64,000 nucleotides of DNA, taken from Blautia hominis (GTDB lineage Bacteria > Bacillota > Clostridia > Lachnospirales > Lachnospiraceae). Of this stretch, positions 36,598-46,622 are shown one piece after another. Numbering within the stretch: the first letter of the stretch is position 1; each line of letters opens with the position of its first letter. The translations under genes and the position numbers were made by a program. The notes under the pieces were generated by a model. The model was given only the letters and a program-made list of their open reading frames with translations. It was not told where the DNA came from and made no database searches. The stretch lies in assembly GCA_002270465.1 (NCBI GenBank), contig NQOF01000009.1, forward strand, positions 1 to 64,000. Direction: 5' to 3'.

Positions 36598-37518
36598 ATG
36601 CTGCACATTAAATCATTAGAAGAAGGACTGAATATTTTCAAAGCCCTTGGCTCTGAGATAAGAGTTGAAATCATCAAGATTCTGCTTAAAAGCGATGGCA
36701 TGAACATGAACGAGCTTGCTCAACACCTGAAGATCACCAACGGTGCCCTCACCAGCCATATCCGGAAGCTGGAAGAAGCAGGCCTGATCTCTGTCGTAAA
36801 CGAAACCGCATCCCATGGGAACCAGAAAAAATGCTCGGTGCTCCTGGATAAAATATTGATCGACTTTGAACCGCAGACAGAAAATGCCAACATCTTTAAT
36901 GCTTCCGTCAAGGTGGGCCATTATTCCGATTTCCAGGTGACTCCCACCTGCGGCCTGGCCTCTGCCACCAATATGATAGGGGAGATGGATGATGTCCGTT
37001 ATTTCGCCCATCCGGACCATTATGAGGCGGATATTCTCTGGTTCACGCAGGGATATGTTGAGTATATGATTCCCAACTTCATCCCGCCGGCACAGAAGAT
37101 TGACCAAATTGCCATCTCTATGGAAATCTGCTCGGAAGCACCCAGTTTTAATCCCAACTGGCCCTCCGATATTTCTTTCTATTTGAATGACGTCAAGATC
37201 GGTTCCTGGATATCTCCCGGAGATTTCGGGGATGTTCCAGGTACCTTCACACCTACCTGGTGGCTGTCCAGCCTGAATCAATACGGTCTGCTGAAGTTCC
37301 TGGTCATCAATGACAAAGGAACCTTCATAGACGGAAAACAAATTTCCGATGTGGGGATCCGCAGCTTCAACCTCACGTCCCAAAGCCTGCTGCGGCTGAA
37401 GCTGGCAGTAGAAAAAGATGCAAAGCATGTGGGTGGACTAACTATCTTCGGAAAAAATTTCGGAAATTACAGTCAGGATATTGATGTACAGATTTCCTAT
37501 AGCGCCATAGAAGGATAA
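36598..37518 (+). CDS. ArsR-type transcriptional regulator with large C-terminal sensor domain
   Basis: 306 residues. The N-terminal winged helix (about 12-85) has FKALGSEIRVEIIKILL and MNMNELAQHLKITNGALTSHI. The remaining 210 residues, beta-rich with WWLSSLNQYGLLKFLVINDKG, form a domain I do not recognise and which may bind a sugar. ArsR proteins are usually about 100 residues, so this is an extended type. The ATG at 36598 follows tggagg. It lies between ABC system 1 and the GH51/GH43 operon, so it probably controls arabinan use. It ends at a bidirectional terminator. Confidence 0.82.
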   Translation: MLHIKSLEEGLNIFKALGSEIRVEIIKILLKSDGMNMNELAQHLKITNGALTSHIRKLEEAGLISVVNETASHGNQKKCSVLLDKILIDFEPQTENANIFNASVKVGHYSDFQVTPTCGLASATNMIGEMDDVRYFAHPDHYEADILWFTQGYVEYMIPNFIPPAQKIDQIAISMEICSEAPSFNPNWPSDISFYLNDVKIGSWISPGDFGDVPGTFTPTWWLSSLNQYGLLKFLVINDKGTFIDGKQISDVGIRSFNLTSQSLLRLKLAVEKDAKHVGGLTIFGKNFGNYSQDIDVQISYSAIEG

Positions 37519-37547
37519 GATCCGAATGTCCGCTGTAATCAACCAAA

Positions 37548-37602
37548 TAAAGGAACCGTTCTGCCGGCTTTTTATAATAAAGCTGGCAGAACGGTTCTTT
37601 AT
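37548..37602. terminator. Bidirectional terminator between ArsR-type and GH51 gene 2
   Basis: 19-bp stem gaaccgttctgccggcttt / aaagctggcagaacggttc (one mismatch) with A/T tracts on both sides serves the two convergent genes. Confidence 0.92.
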
Positions 37603-37616
37603 AATTTAAGTTATAA

Positions 37617-39134
37617 CTACTTTATTCTAAAAGAAACAATGCTGCAGGGCGGAATGGTAAAGGAAAGTCCTCTGTCTGTTACTGTAAAATTGTCAAAGGT
37701 CTCTTCTTTCACACGTTCCGGATCCTCGAACGTATTGTGGGCATTCATATCCTGGGTCAGGATGGTTGCCGTGACCTCTGTGGGATTGCATTCAGCGAAA
37801 GTGGTTTCTACTTTTTCGCTGTCTGTAACTGACAGATTGTTCAGGGTCAGGGTCAGGATTCCGTCTTTGTCTATGGATACAGACTCGTGGAGTTTTGGTA
37901 CTTCATACTCTCCGTCTGAACCTTCGGCTGTTTTATTGTCTGCAATGTAACTTTCTACCAGTTCCGCATCCTGATGGGTGCGGTACATATGAAATACGTG
38001 GTAGGTTGGTGTCAGGAGCATTTTCTCGCCTTCTGTGAGGATCACGGACTGGAGCACGTTTACGATCTGGGCCAGACATGCCATTTTCACCCTGTCACAA
38101 TGTTTATTAAAGATATCCAGAGTCAGGCCTGCTACCAGGGCATCCCGCATGGTATTCTGCTGGTAGAGGAATCCCGGATTGGTACCCGGCTCAACATTGA
38201 ACCAGCAGCCCCACTCGTCCACTGCCATTCCAATCCTCTTCTCCGGGTCATATTTGTCCATGATCGCACCGTGGCGGTTGATCAGTTCTTCCATATAAAG
38301 AGCTTTATTCAGACTTTTGTACCATACTTTCTCGTCAAATTCCGTGGCGCTTCCTTTTATTTCCCAGCCTTCGGGATGAACATAGTAGTGAAGGGACAGC
38401 ATATCCATAAATCCCCTATCCTTCTCATTTCCCGGCTGCGGCTGTGCAAAGCAGGTGTTTAATACTCCTTCTGTCCAGAAATAATCGGCTACATTGGCCC
38501 CGCAGCAAACTTTGCGGATAGGCTTTTCATTATCATAGCTGCGAACATAAGTCTGATATCTGCGGTACAGGTTCCCATAATACTCCGGTGTCATATTTCC
38601 ACCGCATCCCCAGTTTTCATTACCTACACCAAAATAGTCAATTTTCCACGGTTTCTCATGCCCGTTTTCTTTTCTCAGATCCGCCATAGGAGAAACACCG
38701 TCAAAGGTAATATACTCCACCCACTCGCTCATTTCCTGTACTGTCCCACTACCCACATTGCCGTTGACATAGGTCTTACAGCCAAGCTGACTGCACAGTT
38801 CAAAGAACTCATGCGTTCCGAAGCTGTTGTCTTCCACTACGCCTCCCCAGTGGGTATTGATCATTTTTTTCCTGTTTTCTTTTGGACCGATTCCGTCTTT
38901 CCAGTGATATTCATCGGCAAAACAGCCGCCCGGCCAGCGGAGCACAGGCACTTTCATCTCTTTCAGCGCTTCCACCACATCCGTTCTCATACCTTTCACA
39001 TTGGGAATGGGCGAATCCTCTCCCACATAAAGTCCTTCATAGATACATCTCCCCAGATGTTCAGAGAAATGCCCGTAAATCTCCGGATTGATATGCCCCT
39101 GTACTTTTTTCTCATTTACATACAACTTTGCCAT
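37617..39134 (-). CDS. abfA: GH51 alpha-L-arabinofuranosidase 2
   Basis: 505 residues. Acid/base Glu173 in GVGNENWG and nucleophile Glu307 in [25 protein letters not shown] and [16 protein letters not shown] are conserved blocks. It has no signal peptide and is cytosolic. It shares the fold but is clearly diverged from GH51 gene 1, so linkage or side-chain specificity may differ. The ATG follows the stop of the GH43 lipoprotein gene directly (TAAATG), so the two are translationally coupled. Confidence 0.95.
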   Translation of the reverse strand: MAKLYVNEKKVQGHINPEIYGHFSEHLGRCIYEGLYVGEDSPIPNVKGMRTDVVEALKEMKVPVLRWPGGCFADEYHWKDGIGPKENRKKMINTHWGGVVEDNSFGTHEFFELCSQLGCKTYVNGNVGSGTVQEMSEWVEYITFDGVSPMADLRKENGHEKPWKIDYFGVGNENWGCGGNMTPEYYGNLYRRYQTYVRSYDNEKPIRKVCCGANVADYFWTEGVLNTCFAQPQPGNEKDRGFMDMLSLHYYVHPEGWEIKGSATEFDEKVWYKSLNKALYMEELINRHGAIMDKYDPEKRIGMAVDEWGCWFNVEPGTNPGFLYQQNTMRDALVAGLTLDIFNKHCDRVKMACLAQIVNVLQSVILTEGEKMLLTPTYHVFHMYRTHQDAELVESYIADNKTAEGSDGEYEVPKLHESVSIDKDGILTLTLNNLSVTDSEKVETTFAECNPTEVTATILTQDMNAHNTFEDPERVKEETFDNFTVTDRGLSFTIPPCSIVSFRIK

Positions 39135-40667
39135 TTATTTGTCCTCCTGTTTAAAATAATGTACACCCCAGATCGTTTCGTTATTGTCTCCTGCCGCCGT
39201 GAAACACATGGTCCGGTTTCCGGCCTCTTCTTTCATCTCGATCATTACCCCTTCATAATTCTGACCATTCAGTTCAACCGTCACATATGGAGTTCCTTTT
39301 TCCAGAGAAAAACGGCCCAACGCTCCGCCTTCACTGTCTTTTACGACGCCACCCTTTTCAAAAACAATACTCTCATATTTATGTACTTTCGAGCTGATGT
39401 CTGTGCCATGGTTTACATAATAGTATGTACCCAAAACGTCTTTCTCTTCATAACCGGATTCCTTCAAAACCTCACCAGACGTATTAAAAGGTGCCGCTAC
39501 AGGCCACCCCTTTTTATTGATGAAAATCTGATGCACCCTTGGCTCATGAGCCTCTGTCCCGTTTTTAAAGCGCTGGTGATACACCACATACATCCTGTCG
39601 TCGTCATCCACAAAGGCGGAGTTGTGCCCTGGCGCCATGTAGACAAAGCTCAAACTGGGAAATGTATAGTTTCCCATCATCTTCAGACCATATTTGCTGT
39701 GGTCCACCACCATTCCCAGTTCCTGTCCGGCTGTATCTATGTACGGTCCGTCCGGATCTTCCGAACGGAAAACCCGCATCTGATAGCCCCCTTTTGCCTG
39801 AAGCTCACCATAAGAAACAAAAAGATAATAATATTTGCTTGTCTCATCATACATAATATACGGCCCCTCGATGGAATTATGACCACCGCCAAGCAGACGT
39901 TTCCCATAGTAGGTATCCACACCGTTTTCCGGGTCCGCCTCCGGATGAATCGGGTATCCTGTCTCCTCGTCAATCTCAAGAATGAAAATCCCACCCGACC
40001 ATGAGCCGTATGTCATCCACATCTTTCCCTCCGCATCATAGAAAACCGTTGGGTCAATACAATTTGGCCACTGCAGGTTATCATAATCGCCTGCTGTGAG
40101 ATAATCCGTGATCTTTCCATCTGGGTTGATCTCCTGAAAATTAATGGTGTCCCAGTTCTGATTTGTAAATCCCGAATGAATCAATACATCCCGAAAAGTA
40201 TATGGTCCATCCGGTTCATCTGCTGTGGCAAAACAGATCGTAGATTTCTTGTAGGTGGAACTGGTACTAAAATACATCACATATTTTCCCATCTTCTCAT
40301 TAAAAACCACATCCGGCGCCCAGACGGAATACCCGCCCGCATCGTTTTTTCCCACAAAAGAAAAAGCTTCCATGGGTTCCTCAAATAAGTTAGCAAACAG
40401 TTTATTATTTTCGTCCACACCGGAAGCAAACATGGACCACTTTACCAGGTCATCCGACTTTGCCGCATCCATATGGGAACCGAAAATATAATAGGTATCG
40501 TCTGCCTTAAGTATGGATGGATCATGAACCGACGCACCGGTGGTATAGCCTTTCTGATTTTCCTTGATCTCTTCCGGTGACATTTCCTCGCCCTGCGCAC
40601 TTCCACATCCATATAAGACAACCCCCATAACCAACGCCCCCAATAATACTGTCTGTGTTCGTTTCAA
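39135..40667 (-). CDS. GH43 lipoprotein, arabinanase-like
   Basis: 510 residues. Lipobox VLYGC (Cys21) places it on the cell surface. The five-bladed GH43 propeller has base Asp49 (VHDPSI), modulator Asp205 (CIDPTVF) and acid Glu267 (SIEGPYI). A C-terminal beta domain (about 405-510) contains the LGTYYYVNHG region. It resembles endo-1,5-alpha-L-arabinanases and related GH43 enzymes, so it likely trims arabinan outside the cell for import. First gene of a two-gene operon with GH51 gene 2, with a strong promoter at 40721-40749. Confidence 0.9.
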   Translation of the reverse strand: MKRTQTVLLGALVMGVVLYGCGSAQGEEMSPEEIKENQKGYTTGASVHDPSILKADDTYYIFGSHMDAAKSDDLVKWSMFASGVDENNKLFANLFEEPMEAFSFVGKNDAGGYSVWAPDVVFNEKMGKYVMYFSTSSTYKKSTICFATADEPDGPYTFRDVLIHSGFTNQNWDTINFQEINPDGKITDYLTAGDYDNLQWPNCIDPTVFYDAEGKMWMTYGSWSGGIFILEIDEETGYPIHPEADPENGVDTYYGKRLLGGGHNSIEGPYIMYDETSKYYYLFVSYGELQAKGGYQMRVFRSEDPDGPYIDTAGQELGMVVDHSKYGLKMMGNYTFPSLSFVYMAPGHNSAFVDDDDRMYVVYHQRFKNGTEAHEPRVHQIFINKKGWPVAAPFNTSGEVLKESGYEEKDVLGTYYYVNHGTDISSKVHKYESIVFEKGGVVKDSEGGALGRFSLEKGTPYVTVELNGQNYEGVMIEMKEEAGNRTMCFTAAGDNNETIWGVHYFKQEDK

Positions 40668-40720
40668 ATAATATCCTCCTTTCTTTTTACAAATAGCTAA
40701 AATATTTTATCTTTACCGAA

Positions 40721-40749
40721 ATTATATTGTAATATACGCGCATTTGCAA
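40721..40749 (-). promoter_or_regulatory. Promoter of the GH43/GH51 operon
   Basis: On the minus strand TTGCAA, 17 bp, TATAAT. Confidence 0.72.
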
Positions 40750-40817
40750 GTCTTTTATTACGTTTTTATTGATTATTTATTGAATCAACTTGTATATTTT
40801 ACCTTAATCTTGTTCTC

Positions 40818-40846
40818 TTGTAAATTATTTTACTATATGCTACAAT
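40818..40846 (+). promoter_or_regulatory. Promoter of the cytosolic GH43 gene
   Basis: TTGTAA, 17 bp, TACAAT, about 50 bp upstream of the ATG at 40898 and divergent from the promoter at 40721-40749. Confidence 0.68.
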
Positions 40847-40897
40847 ACATAAAAAGTACCGGGAGAAAAACTTCCGCCGTGAGAGGAGTTTTGAAAT

Positions 40898-42601
40898 ATG
40901 AAACAAATGAACATACTTCCAAACGCTGACTGCCTGTGCCGGGAAGGCCAGCAGACAGCCTGGCTGCGCCCCTATACAATGGATTGGAACACACCTGAAT
41001 CTGACAGCCTGCATCTGGAATACAGCTACAACAAGTCAGACTGGTATCAGTTAAATGGAGGCAATGGTGTCTGGTTCCCCGATTTCGGCTCCGGACGGAT
41101 CACCTCCCCAGCCTTATACCTGCTTGAGAATCACGGCTATCTTGTAACCGCGGGGGATGCAGAAAATGCAGACCGTCGGCACCTCGTAAGAACAGAGGAT
41201 TTTATTCATTACACAGGGGCCTCTTATACTGGTTCAGGCTCGGAAATCTCTGCTTCTTACCAAATAAAAAAAGCGCCCCTTCCTGACGGAAGCCTGGAAA
41301 TCCCCCTATCTGTACTGAAGGAACTCCAGGCCGTATACGGCAAACCCGAACCTGTACTGCTTCATGCCGTAGAAGATATCAATGTATGTGTGAAGCCCGG
41401 CAGTTCCCCATCCCTGCCAGAGAAGATCACTGTAGAATATACCAACGGTATGCAGGAAGAACGGGCTGTGAACTGGAATGCCCAAGCACCGGAAGACACC
41501 GCAGGCAGCCACACATCTGTATCTGTTGTGGGAAGGCTGCAGGAAACGGTGTACCCTAATCCTTTTATCCTCCACCGAGCTGACCCTTTCATTTATAAGC
41601 ACACAGACGGCATGTATTATTTCACAGCTTCTTACACCGATATGGAACACAACCTGGAGGGGAAATACCAGTATCTTTACATCATACTGCGCCGCTCCGC
41701 CACCCTCGGGGGGCTGGCTGACGGTTCCGGCGCCTATGAGGAAAAAGTGGTTTATGAACGCAAGCCCATAGCCGGCGGCACTTTGAGTCCCCATATCTGG
41801 GCGCCAGAAATCCACTATATCGAAGGGAACTGGTACATTTACTACACCACCACCATCTCCGATGAGTCCTCCTGGCGCATCCGTCCTCACTGCCTGGAGT
41901 GCAGGGACCGCGATCCCTTCTGCGGGACCTGGGAGTTAAAAGGTCCTGTTGTCACTGAAGTCAAGGATGATATTGCATTTACGGATTTTTCCCTGGACCA
42001 TACACATTTTGAGCATAAAGGAAAGCATTATTTTCTGTGGGCCCAGAAAACAAATAATACGTCCGATATTTTCATTGCCCAGCTCTCCAATCCCTGGACC
42101 CTCTGCACCCCGGCTGTCCGTCTGTCCCACCCGGAATATGCCTGGGAACTCCATGGCTTCCCGGTGGATGAAGGCCCCGGTGTCATTAAACACGGGGATA
42201 AGATATTCCTGACCTTCTCCGGCAGCGGCACGGACGCCCTGTACTGTGTGGGACTTCTCTATGCAGAGGAAACAGCAGACCTTCTGGACGCAGCCTCCTG
42301 GAAAAAGCTGCCCTACCCTGTGTTCCAGAGCAGCCGTGCAACCGGACAGTTCGGACTTGGGCATAACAGCTTTACCAGATCAGATGATGACACGGAAGAC
42401 CTGATCATTTACCACGGACGCCAGGAGGAACGGTACCTGGCGGAGGAGGATTACCAGCCCCTTTACGACGCCGGACGCAACGCTTCTGTGGGGAAGATAT
42501 ACTGGGATGAGGATGGGATGCCCAACTTCTCGGTGCCGTCCCAGAGGATCGTGCGAAGGGATGAGGACTTACTGGTCCGGGCAAAAGTAACGGTAAAATA
42601 A
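40898..42601 (+). CDS. Cytosolic GH43 glycosidase with N-terminal extension
   Basis: 567 residues, no signal peptide. Residues 1-160 are an N-terminal domain of unclear type. About 165-215 look like a bacterial Ig-like (Big_4) module (EKITVEYTNGMQEERAVNWN). The GH43 propeller from about 220 has base Asp229 (HRADPFI), modulator Asp367 (SLDHTHF) and acid Glu425 (PVDEGPGVI). It resembles exo-acting arabinofuranosidase/xylosidase members that act on imported oligosaccharides. The ATG follows gaggag. Monogenic unit between a divergent promoter and a bidirectional terminator. Confidence 0.88.
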   Translation: MKQMNILPNADCLCREGQQTAWLRPYTMDWNTPESDSLHLEYSYNKSDWYQLNGGNGVWFPDFGSGRITSPALYLLENHGYLVTAGDAENADRRHLVRTEDFIHYTGASYTGSGSEISASYQIKKAPLPDGSLEIPLSVLKELQAVYGKPEPVLLHAVEDINVCVKPGSSPSLPEKITVEYTNGMQEERAVNWNAQAPEDTAGSHTSVSVVGRLQETVYPNPFILHRADPFIYKHTDGMYYFTASYTDMEHNLEGKYQYLYIILRRSATLGGLADGSGAYEEKVVYERKPIAGGTLSPHIWAPEIHYIEGNWYIYYTTTISDESSWRIRPHCLECRDRDPFCGTWELKGPVVTEVKDDIAFTDFSLDHTHFEHKGKHYFLWAQKTNNTSDIFIAQLSNPWTLCTPAVRLSHPEYAWELHGFPVDEGPGVIKHGDKIFLTFSGSGTDALYCVGLLYAEETADLLDAASWKKLPYPVFQSSRATGQFGLGHNSFTRSDDDTEDLIIYHGRQEERYLAEEDYQPLYDAGRNASVGKIYWDEDGMPNFSVPSQRIVRRDEDLLVRAKVTVK

Positions 42602-42610
42602 TACCGGAAA

Positions 42611-42659
42611 TAAAAGAAAGAGTTCAGCCTTTTTGATATGGCGAACTCTTTCTTTTTTG
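42611..42659. terminator. Bidirectional terminator between GH43 and GH105
   Basis: 13-bp stem aaagaaagagttc / gaactctttcttt, T-rich on the plus side and A-rich on the other. Confidence 0.9.
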
Positions 42660-42673
42660 ATCACTACTCTCCC

Positions 42674-43777
42674 CTATATGCTGTCTGTCCCCAGCTCAAC
42701 AGCCGCCAGCGCCCAAAGTACAGCGGCAACCGCCTCCTGTGCATCCACAGTTTTTGTGTAATCCACATATATATCATAATGATCCTGCACACATAAGCCA
42801 TTGCAGGCGTCTAACACATGAATCGACCCATCCAGGCCGGTTACACATTTGGAGAGTATCCCTGTATACGCTCTCCTGACACTCTGTTCATATTTTTCTC
42901 CCTGCAATACTCCTAAATCCATCCCCTTTTTCAGCATATACAAAAACATGGCACTGCCGGATGTATCATGAAAATTCCTTGGAAAACCAGGTTTGTCCAC
43001 CACCTGATACCACAGTCCACATCCTTCGTCCTGTACATCCAAAAGAGAATCCGCAAGCAGCACAAACCGCTCCTTAATGAGACTTTTCTTCACCCATTCC
43101 TCAGGCATAACTGCCAATACTTCAGCCAGGATCAAGGCATACCATCCCAGTCCCTCGCTCCACACTTCCGGGGAACATCCCGTTATTTTACTGGCCCATG
43201 GAGCCTTTTTCCCTTCACTGTAAGCGTGGTAAAGCAGCCCTGTCTTGTCCTTTTGGCACCGATCAAAGATAATGCTAAGCTGCCTGATCGTCTCACCATA
43301 GCAGTAGGATTCCTCCTCCACGTATTTTCCATAACGCACCAAAAACATAAGCCCCATAAACAACCCGTCCACCCACATTTCACCTGGACGGTCTTTTCCG
43401 TGCCAGAACCCATGATCTGGATTTCTCGGGTAATCTTTGAAGGCTTCTCTTACCTGCATACACGCCTTCTTATATCTGATGTCCCCTGTGAAATGATAGG
43501 CCCATACAATGACAGACGCCGTCATAATATCATCCAGACTGATGCCTGTAAAAAGACAAATCTTACCTTCCTCATCCACATGCTGCCTGCAGTAATCCAT
43601 TACATATCTGCTGTATTCTTCCCTGCCAGTCTTCTCATATAGCCGGATAAATCCCCACAGCAGAAATCCCTGAGGATAAGACCAGCTTTTATAAGGGTAC
43701 ATATCTGCCCTGGGATACTTCCGCATAAGATGTTCGGCAAAAACTTCCACATTCCGTCTTTCCTGCATATCACTCAT
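42674..43777 (-). CDS. GH105 unsaturated rhamnogalacturonyl/glucuronyl hydrolase
   Basis: 367 residues forming an (alpha/alpha)6 barrel. The catalytic Asp137 lies in EMWVDGLFMGL, as in YteR/YesR; Asp82 in SLDDIM and NFHDTSGSAMFLY are other family positions. It hydrates the double bond of unsaturated uronyl disaccharides made by pectate or rhamnogalacturonan lyases, releasing the sugar. Cytosolic. Last gene of a binding protein-permease-permease-oxidoreductase-GH105 operon; its start overlaps the preceding stop by 4 bp. Confidence 0.92.
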   Translation of the reverse strand: MSDMQERRNVEVFAEHLMRKYPRADMYPYKSWSYPQGFLLWGFIRLYEKTGREEYSRYVMDYCRQHVDEEGKICLFTGISLDDIMTASVIVWAYHFTGDIRYKKACMQVREAFKDYPRNPDHGFWHGKDRPGEMWVDGLFMGLMFLVRYGKYVEEESYCYGETIRQLSIIFDRCQKDKTGLLYHAYSEGKKAPWASKITGCSPEVWSEGLGWYALILAEVLAVMPEEWVKKSLIKERFVLLADSLLDVQDEGCGLWYQVVDKPGFPRNFHDTSGSAMFLYMLKKGMDLGVLQGEKYEQSVRRAYTGILSKCVTGLDGSIHVLDACNGLCVQDHYDIYVDYTKTVDAQEAVAAVLWALAAVELGTDSI

Positions 43778-44760
43778 CCCTCCTGCTGTAGTTCCACCGG
43801 AAAAATGATGCCCATCTGCCGGCGCATTTCGTCCATGATCTGCATCATGCGCAGAGATTCACTGTGGGGCATTTCCGGACATTCAAGCCGTCCCTCCAGC
43901 AGCGCCTTTTTACAGGATAAAACTTCATATTCCAGGCCTGTTATCTGTTCAGGTACTGCATATTCTTCTATCATATTCCGCTCCAGATCATAGACCGTTA
44001 TTTTTTCGCAGTTATTGATATTTTCCACCTCCACAAATCCCTTATCTCCAAATATCACACCTCTTCTGTCGGTCTGGACTAAAAATGAGCTGAATAAACT
44101 TGCAATTTTACTGCCTTCAAAGATCAAAGTCACGCTGTCCTGGCCATCCACGCCCCGTTCCGTTTTCGTACAGGCTGCAGCCACCTTTTCCACTTTGTCT
44201 CTAAAAACCATGCATGCAAAATTAACGGTATAGATACCCAGATCCAATACTGTGCCGCCTCCCAGTTTTATATCCTGCAGACGTTCTATATCTGCAAGGG
44301 AATATCCCAGATTTGCGCAGAGAGATGTAGCTTTCCCGATCACACCGGAATCCAGAATTCCCTCCAGCATCTTTCTGCTAGGCATGTAACGTGTCCATAT
44401 GCCCTCTGTGAGCAGAATGCCCTTTTCCTCTGCTAACTGGAAAACCTCCTCTGCCTGAGAAGCATTCAGCATAAATCCCTTTTCACACAGTACATTTTTC
44501 CCATAAGAAATACTCATCTTTACATGTTCATAGTGCATGGCTATAGGCGTGGATATATATACCAGGTCTACATTTTCATCTGCCAGCATCTCCTCGTAAG
44601 AACCATAAGCTTTGGCAAATCCGTATGTATCTGCAAACTGCTTTGCCCTGTCATATTCTCTGGCTGCCACCGCATAGGCTTCTGCCACACCCTTCAGTCC
44701 GTTAATTGTGCGGGCCATTTCCGCCGCTATTTTACCCGCCCCCAAAAATCCGATCTTCAT
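43774..44760 (-). CDS. Gfo/Idh/MocA-family oxidoreductase
   Basis: 328 residues. Rossmann motif GFLGAGKIAAEMARTI at the N-terminus, STPIAMHYEHVKMSI and CEKGFMLN (family EKP-type lysine position), and LDLGIYTVNF in the C-terminal domain. NAD(P)-dependent sugar or cyclitol oxidation/reduction. The nearest resemblance is to dihydrodiol/xylose-dehydrogenase-type members. Placed between ABC system 2 permeases and GH105, it may process a uronate released by GH105. Confidence 0.9.
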   Translation of the reverse strand: MKIGFLGAGKIAAEMARTINGLKGVAEAYAVAAREYDRAKQFADTYGFAKAYGSYEEMLADENVDLVYISTPIAMHYEHVKMSISYGKNVLCEKGFMLNASQAEEVFQLAEEKGILLTEGIWTRYMPSRKMLEGILDSGVIGKATSLCANLGYSLADIERLQDIKLGGGTVLDLGIYTVNFACMVFRDKVEKVAAACTKTERGVDGQDSVTLIFEGSKIASLFSSFLVQTDRRGVIFGDKGFVEVENINNCEKITVYDLERNMIEEYAVPEQITGLEYEVLSCKKALLEGRLECPEMPHSESLRMMQIMDEMRRQMGIIFPVELQQEG

Positions 44761-44780
44761 CTACACACCTCCGTTTTTAA

Positions 44781-45602
44781 TTATCCTTTTACAGAACCTA
44801 AAGTCATACCGCGCACAATGGCTTTCTGGAATATGATCACTATGATCAGCATGGGAATAATATACAGGGAGCCTGCTGCTGCCATCAAATCCCATCGGAT
44901 CCCTTTTTCCTGTGTCAGCATAGTCATTCCCACTGTTATTGTCTTTGCATTTTCACTGGATGTACAGATAAACGCAAACATAAACTCATTCCAAGCATTC
45001 AAAAATGTAAGGATGACAATTGTAGCAATGGATGGTTTTGACACAGGCAGCATAACCTGCAGAAACGTCTTCATTCTGGAGGCCCCGTCAATTGCCGCTG
45101 CGTCAATCAGTTCATGGGGCAGGCCCTGAAAACAAGCCTCCATGATCCAAAGGCTCATGGGAAGATTAAATGTAGTATTTGCGATTACAAGTGCCAGCTT
45201 TGTATTCATAAGCCCCAGTCTGGATATATATATGTACAGAGGGATCAGAAGAGTAATAAACGGGAACATCCTTAAAAATACACAGCCCGTAAATATTTTT
45301 CTGCTTCCGCAGTATCTGTAATTTGCAAACCCATATGCAGCCGGAATACTTACAATACATACAAGTGCAGTTGTCAGGCTGGCAACTATCAGAGAATTCT
45401 TAAAATACTTGTCAAATGAAAAATTCTGCAGCAGCTCCGTATAGGAATCCAGCACCCATTTACTGGGCATGGACGGCATATAGATTTCCCCCCTCGGCTT
45501 AAAGGAAGTGATGATCAACCAGATAATAGGCACCAGCACGATCACTGTTGCAGCTATTAAGATGAGATAAATTATCCATGTTCTTATTTTTTGTCTGCTC
45601 AT
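44781..45602 (-). CDS. Sugar ABC transporter permease (MalG/CUT1 type), system 2
   Basis: 273 residues from the ATG at 45602; the upstream extension overlaps the previous gene and is unneeded. Six helices, EAA loop ELIDAAAIDGASRMKTFLQVMLPVSKPS. It starts 4 bp after the MalF-type stop, with gggagatgagg as ribosome site inside that gene. Confidence 0.92.
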   Translation of the reverse strand: MSRQKIRTWIIYLILIAATVIVLVPIIWLIITSFKPRGEIYMPSMPSKWVLDSYTELLQNFSFDKYFKNSLIVASLTTALVCIVSIPAAYGFANYRYCGSRKIFTGCVFLRMFPFITLLIPLYIYISRLGLMNTKLALVIANTTFNLPMSLWIMEACFQGLPHELIDAAAIDGASRMKTFLQVMLPVSKPSIATIVILTFLNAWNEFMFAFICTSSENAKTITVGMTMLTQEKGIRWDLMAAAGSLYIIPMLIIVIIFQKAIVRGMTLGSVKG

Positions 45603-45606
45603 ATCC

Positions 45607-46536
45607 TCATCTCCCCCTTCTCCTGTGCGTCCTGATTTCGTCTTTATCCCTGCCAATGTACTGGATGACCAGTGCTACCAGTATCATGAAGATCAGCATA
45701 ATATAAGACAACGCCGATGCATATCCCACATTATATTTGTTCCAATTTGTCTTATAGATCAACAGGGAAAGGGATTCTGAAGCTTTTCCCGGACCGCCTT
45801 TTGTCAGCACATAGATAGAATCAAATATCCTGAATACATCCATAAAGCGGATGACAAGAGCAATGATCAGCGTAGGTTTTATGATTGGAATCTGAAGTCT
45901 GAAAAAAATCTGGATTTTATTTGCCCCGTCGATCTTCCCTGATTCAACCACATCTTCGGAGACAGAAGAAAGGCCAGTGTACATTAAAAGAAATATGAAT
46001 GGTATGGTTGTCCAGGAATCTACATATATAATGCTGGCCAATACAATCTTACTGTCTGTCAGCCAGTGTATATTCGATGAGATGATTCCAAGCGACTTTA
46101 GGATGACATTCAGAAGACCAAAATCATCGTTCAGCATAAAACGGAACAAAAGACCTGCCACTGTGGGGGCAACCATCATAGGGATCAGGTAGACTGTTTT
46201 GAGGAACCCCTGTCCCTTTTTTATATTAACGATCAGTCCTGCCACTAACAAGGCCAGAATAAATTCAACCACCAATGCGCCGATTGTAATCGTCAGTGTA
46301 ACTTTTACAGAATTAAAAAAATTGGGATCCGTAAATGCAGTAATATAGTTCTTCAGCCCAATAAAGGAAATCTTCCTCTGGCCAACAAGCCTGTAATCAG
46401 TGAAACTGGCTCCAAAAGAATAGATAATCGGAAAAACAAATAAAAGTGCCAGGAAAATCATTGCCGGTACTGTCATCAGAAAGCCAAATCTTTCGTCTTT
46501 TACCTGTTTTGTACTTTTCATACGTTTTTTACTCAA
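45607..46536 (-). CDS. Sugar ABC transporter permease (MalF/CUT1 type), system 2
   Basis: 309 residues with six helices and EAA motif DVVESGKIDGANKIQIFFRLQIPIIKP. The Lys/Arg-rich N-terminus precedes the first helix. It pairs with the MalG-type subunit. No ATPase gene is nearby, as for system 1. By context with GH105 it probably imports unsaturated pectic oligosaccharides. Confidence 0.92.
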   Translation of the reverse strand: MSKKRMKSTKQVKDERFGFLMTVPAMIFLALLFVFPIIYSFGASFTDYRLVGQRKISFIGLKNYITAFTDPNFFNSVKVTLTITIGALVVEFILALLVAGLIVNIKKGQGFLKTVYLIPMMVAPTVAGLLFRFMLNDDFGLLNVILKSLGIISSNIHWLTDSKIVLASIIYVDSWTTIPFIFLLMYTGLSSVSEDVVESGKIDGANKIQIFFRLQIPIIKPTLIIALVIRFMDVFRIFDSIYVLTKGGPGKASESLSLLIYKTNWNKYNVGYASALSYIMLIFMILVALVIQYIGRDKDEIRTHRRRGR

Positions 46537-46565
46537 TATTCTTCACCATTCTTCCCTATCCTATA

Positions 46566-46594
46566 GGTGGGTGCGGATATCATCCACACCCACC
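46566..46594 (-). terminator. Intercistronic hairpin, ABC system 2
   Basis: ggtgggtgtggat / atccgcacccacc between binding protein and permease genes, without a T tract. More likely an mRNA stabiliser or weak attenuator than a full terminator. Confidence 0.55.
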
Positions 46595-46622
46595 CGTACT
46601 TTTAGGAGTATTTATTTACTGT

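Noticed and set aside
38658-40004. 448-residue plus-strand frame
   Set aside because: Antisense to GH51 gene 2 and the GH43 lipoprotein, both of which have full catalytic motifs.
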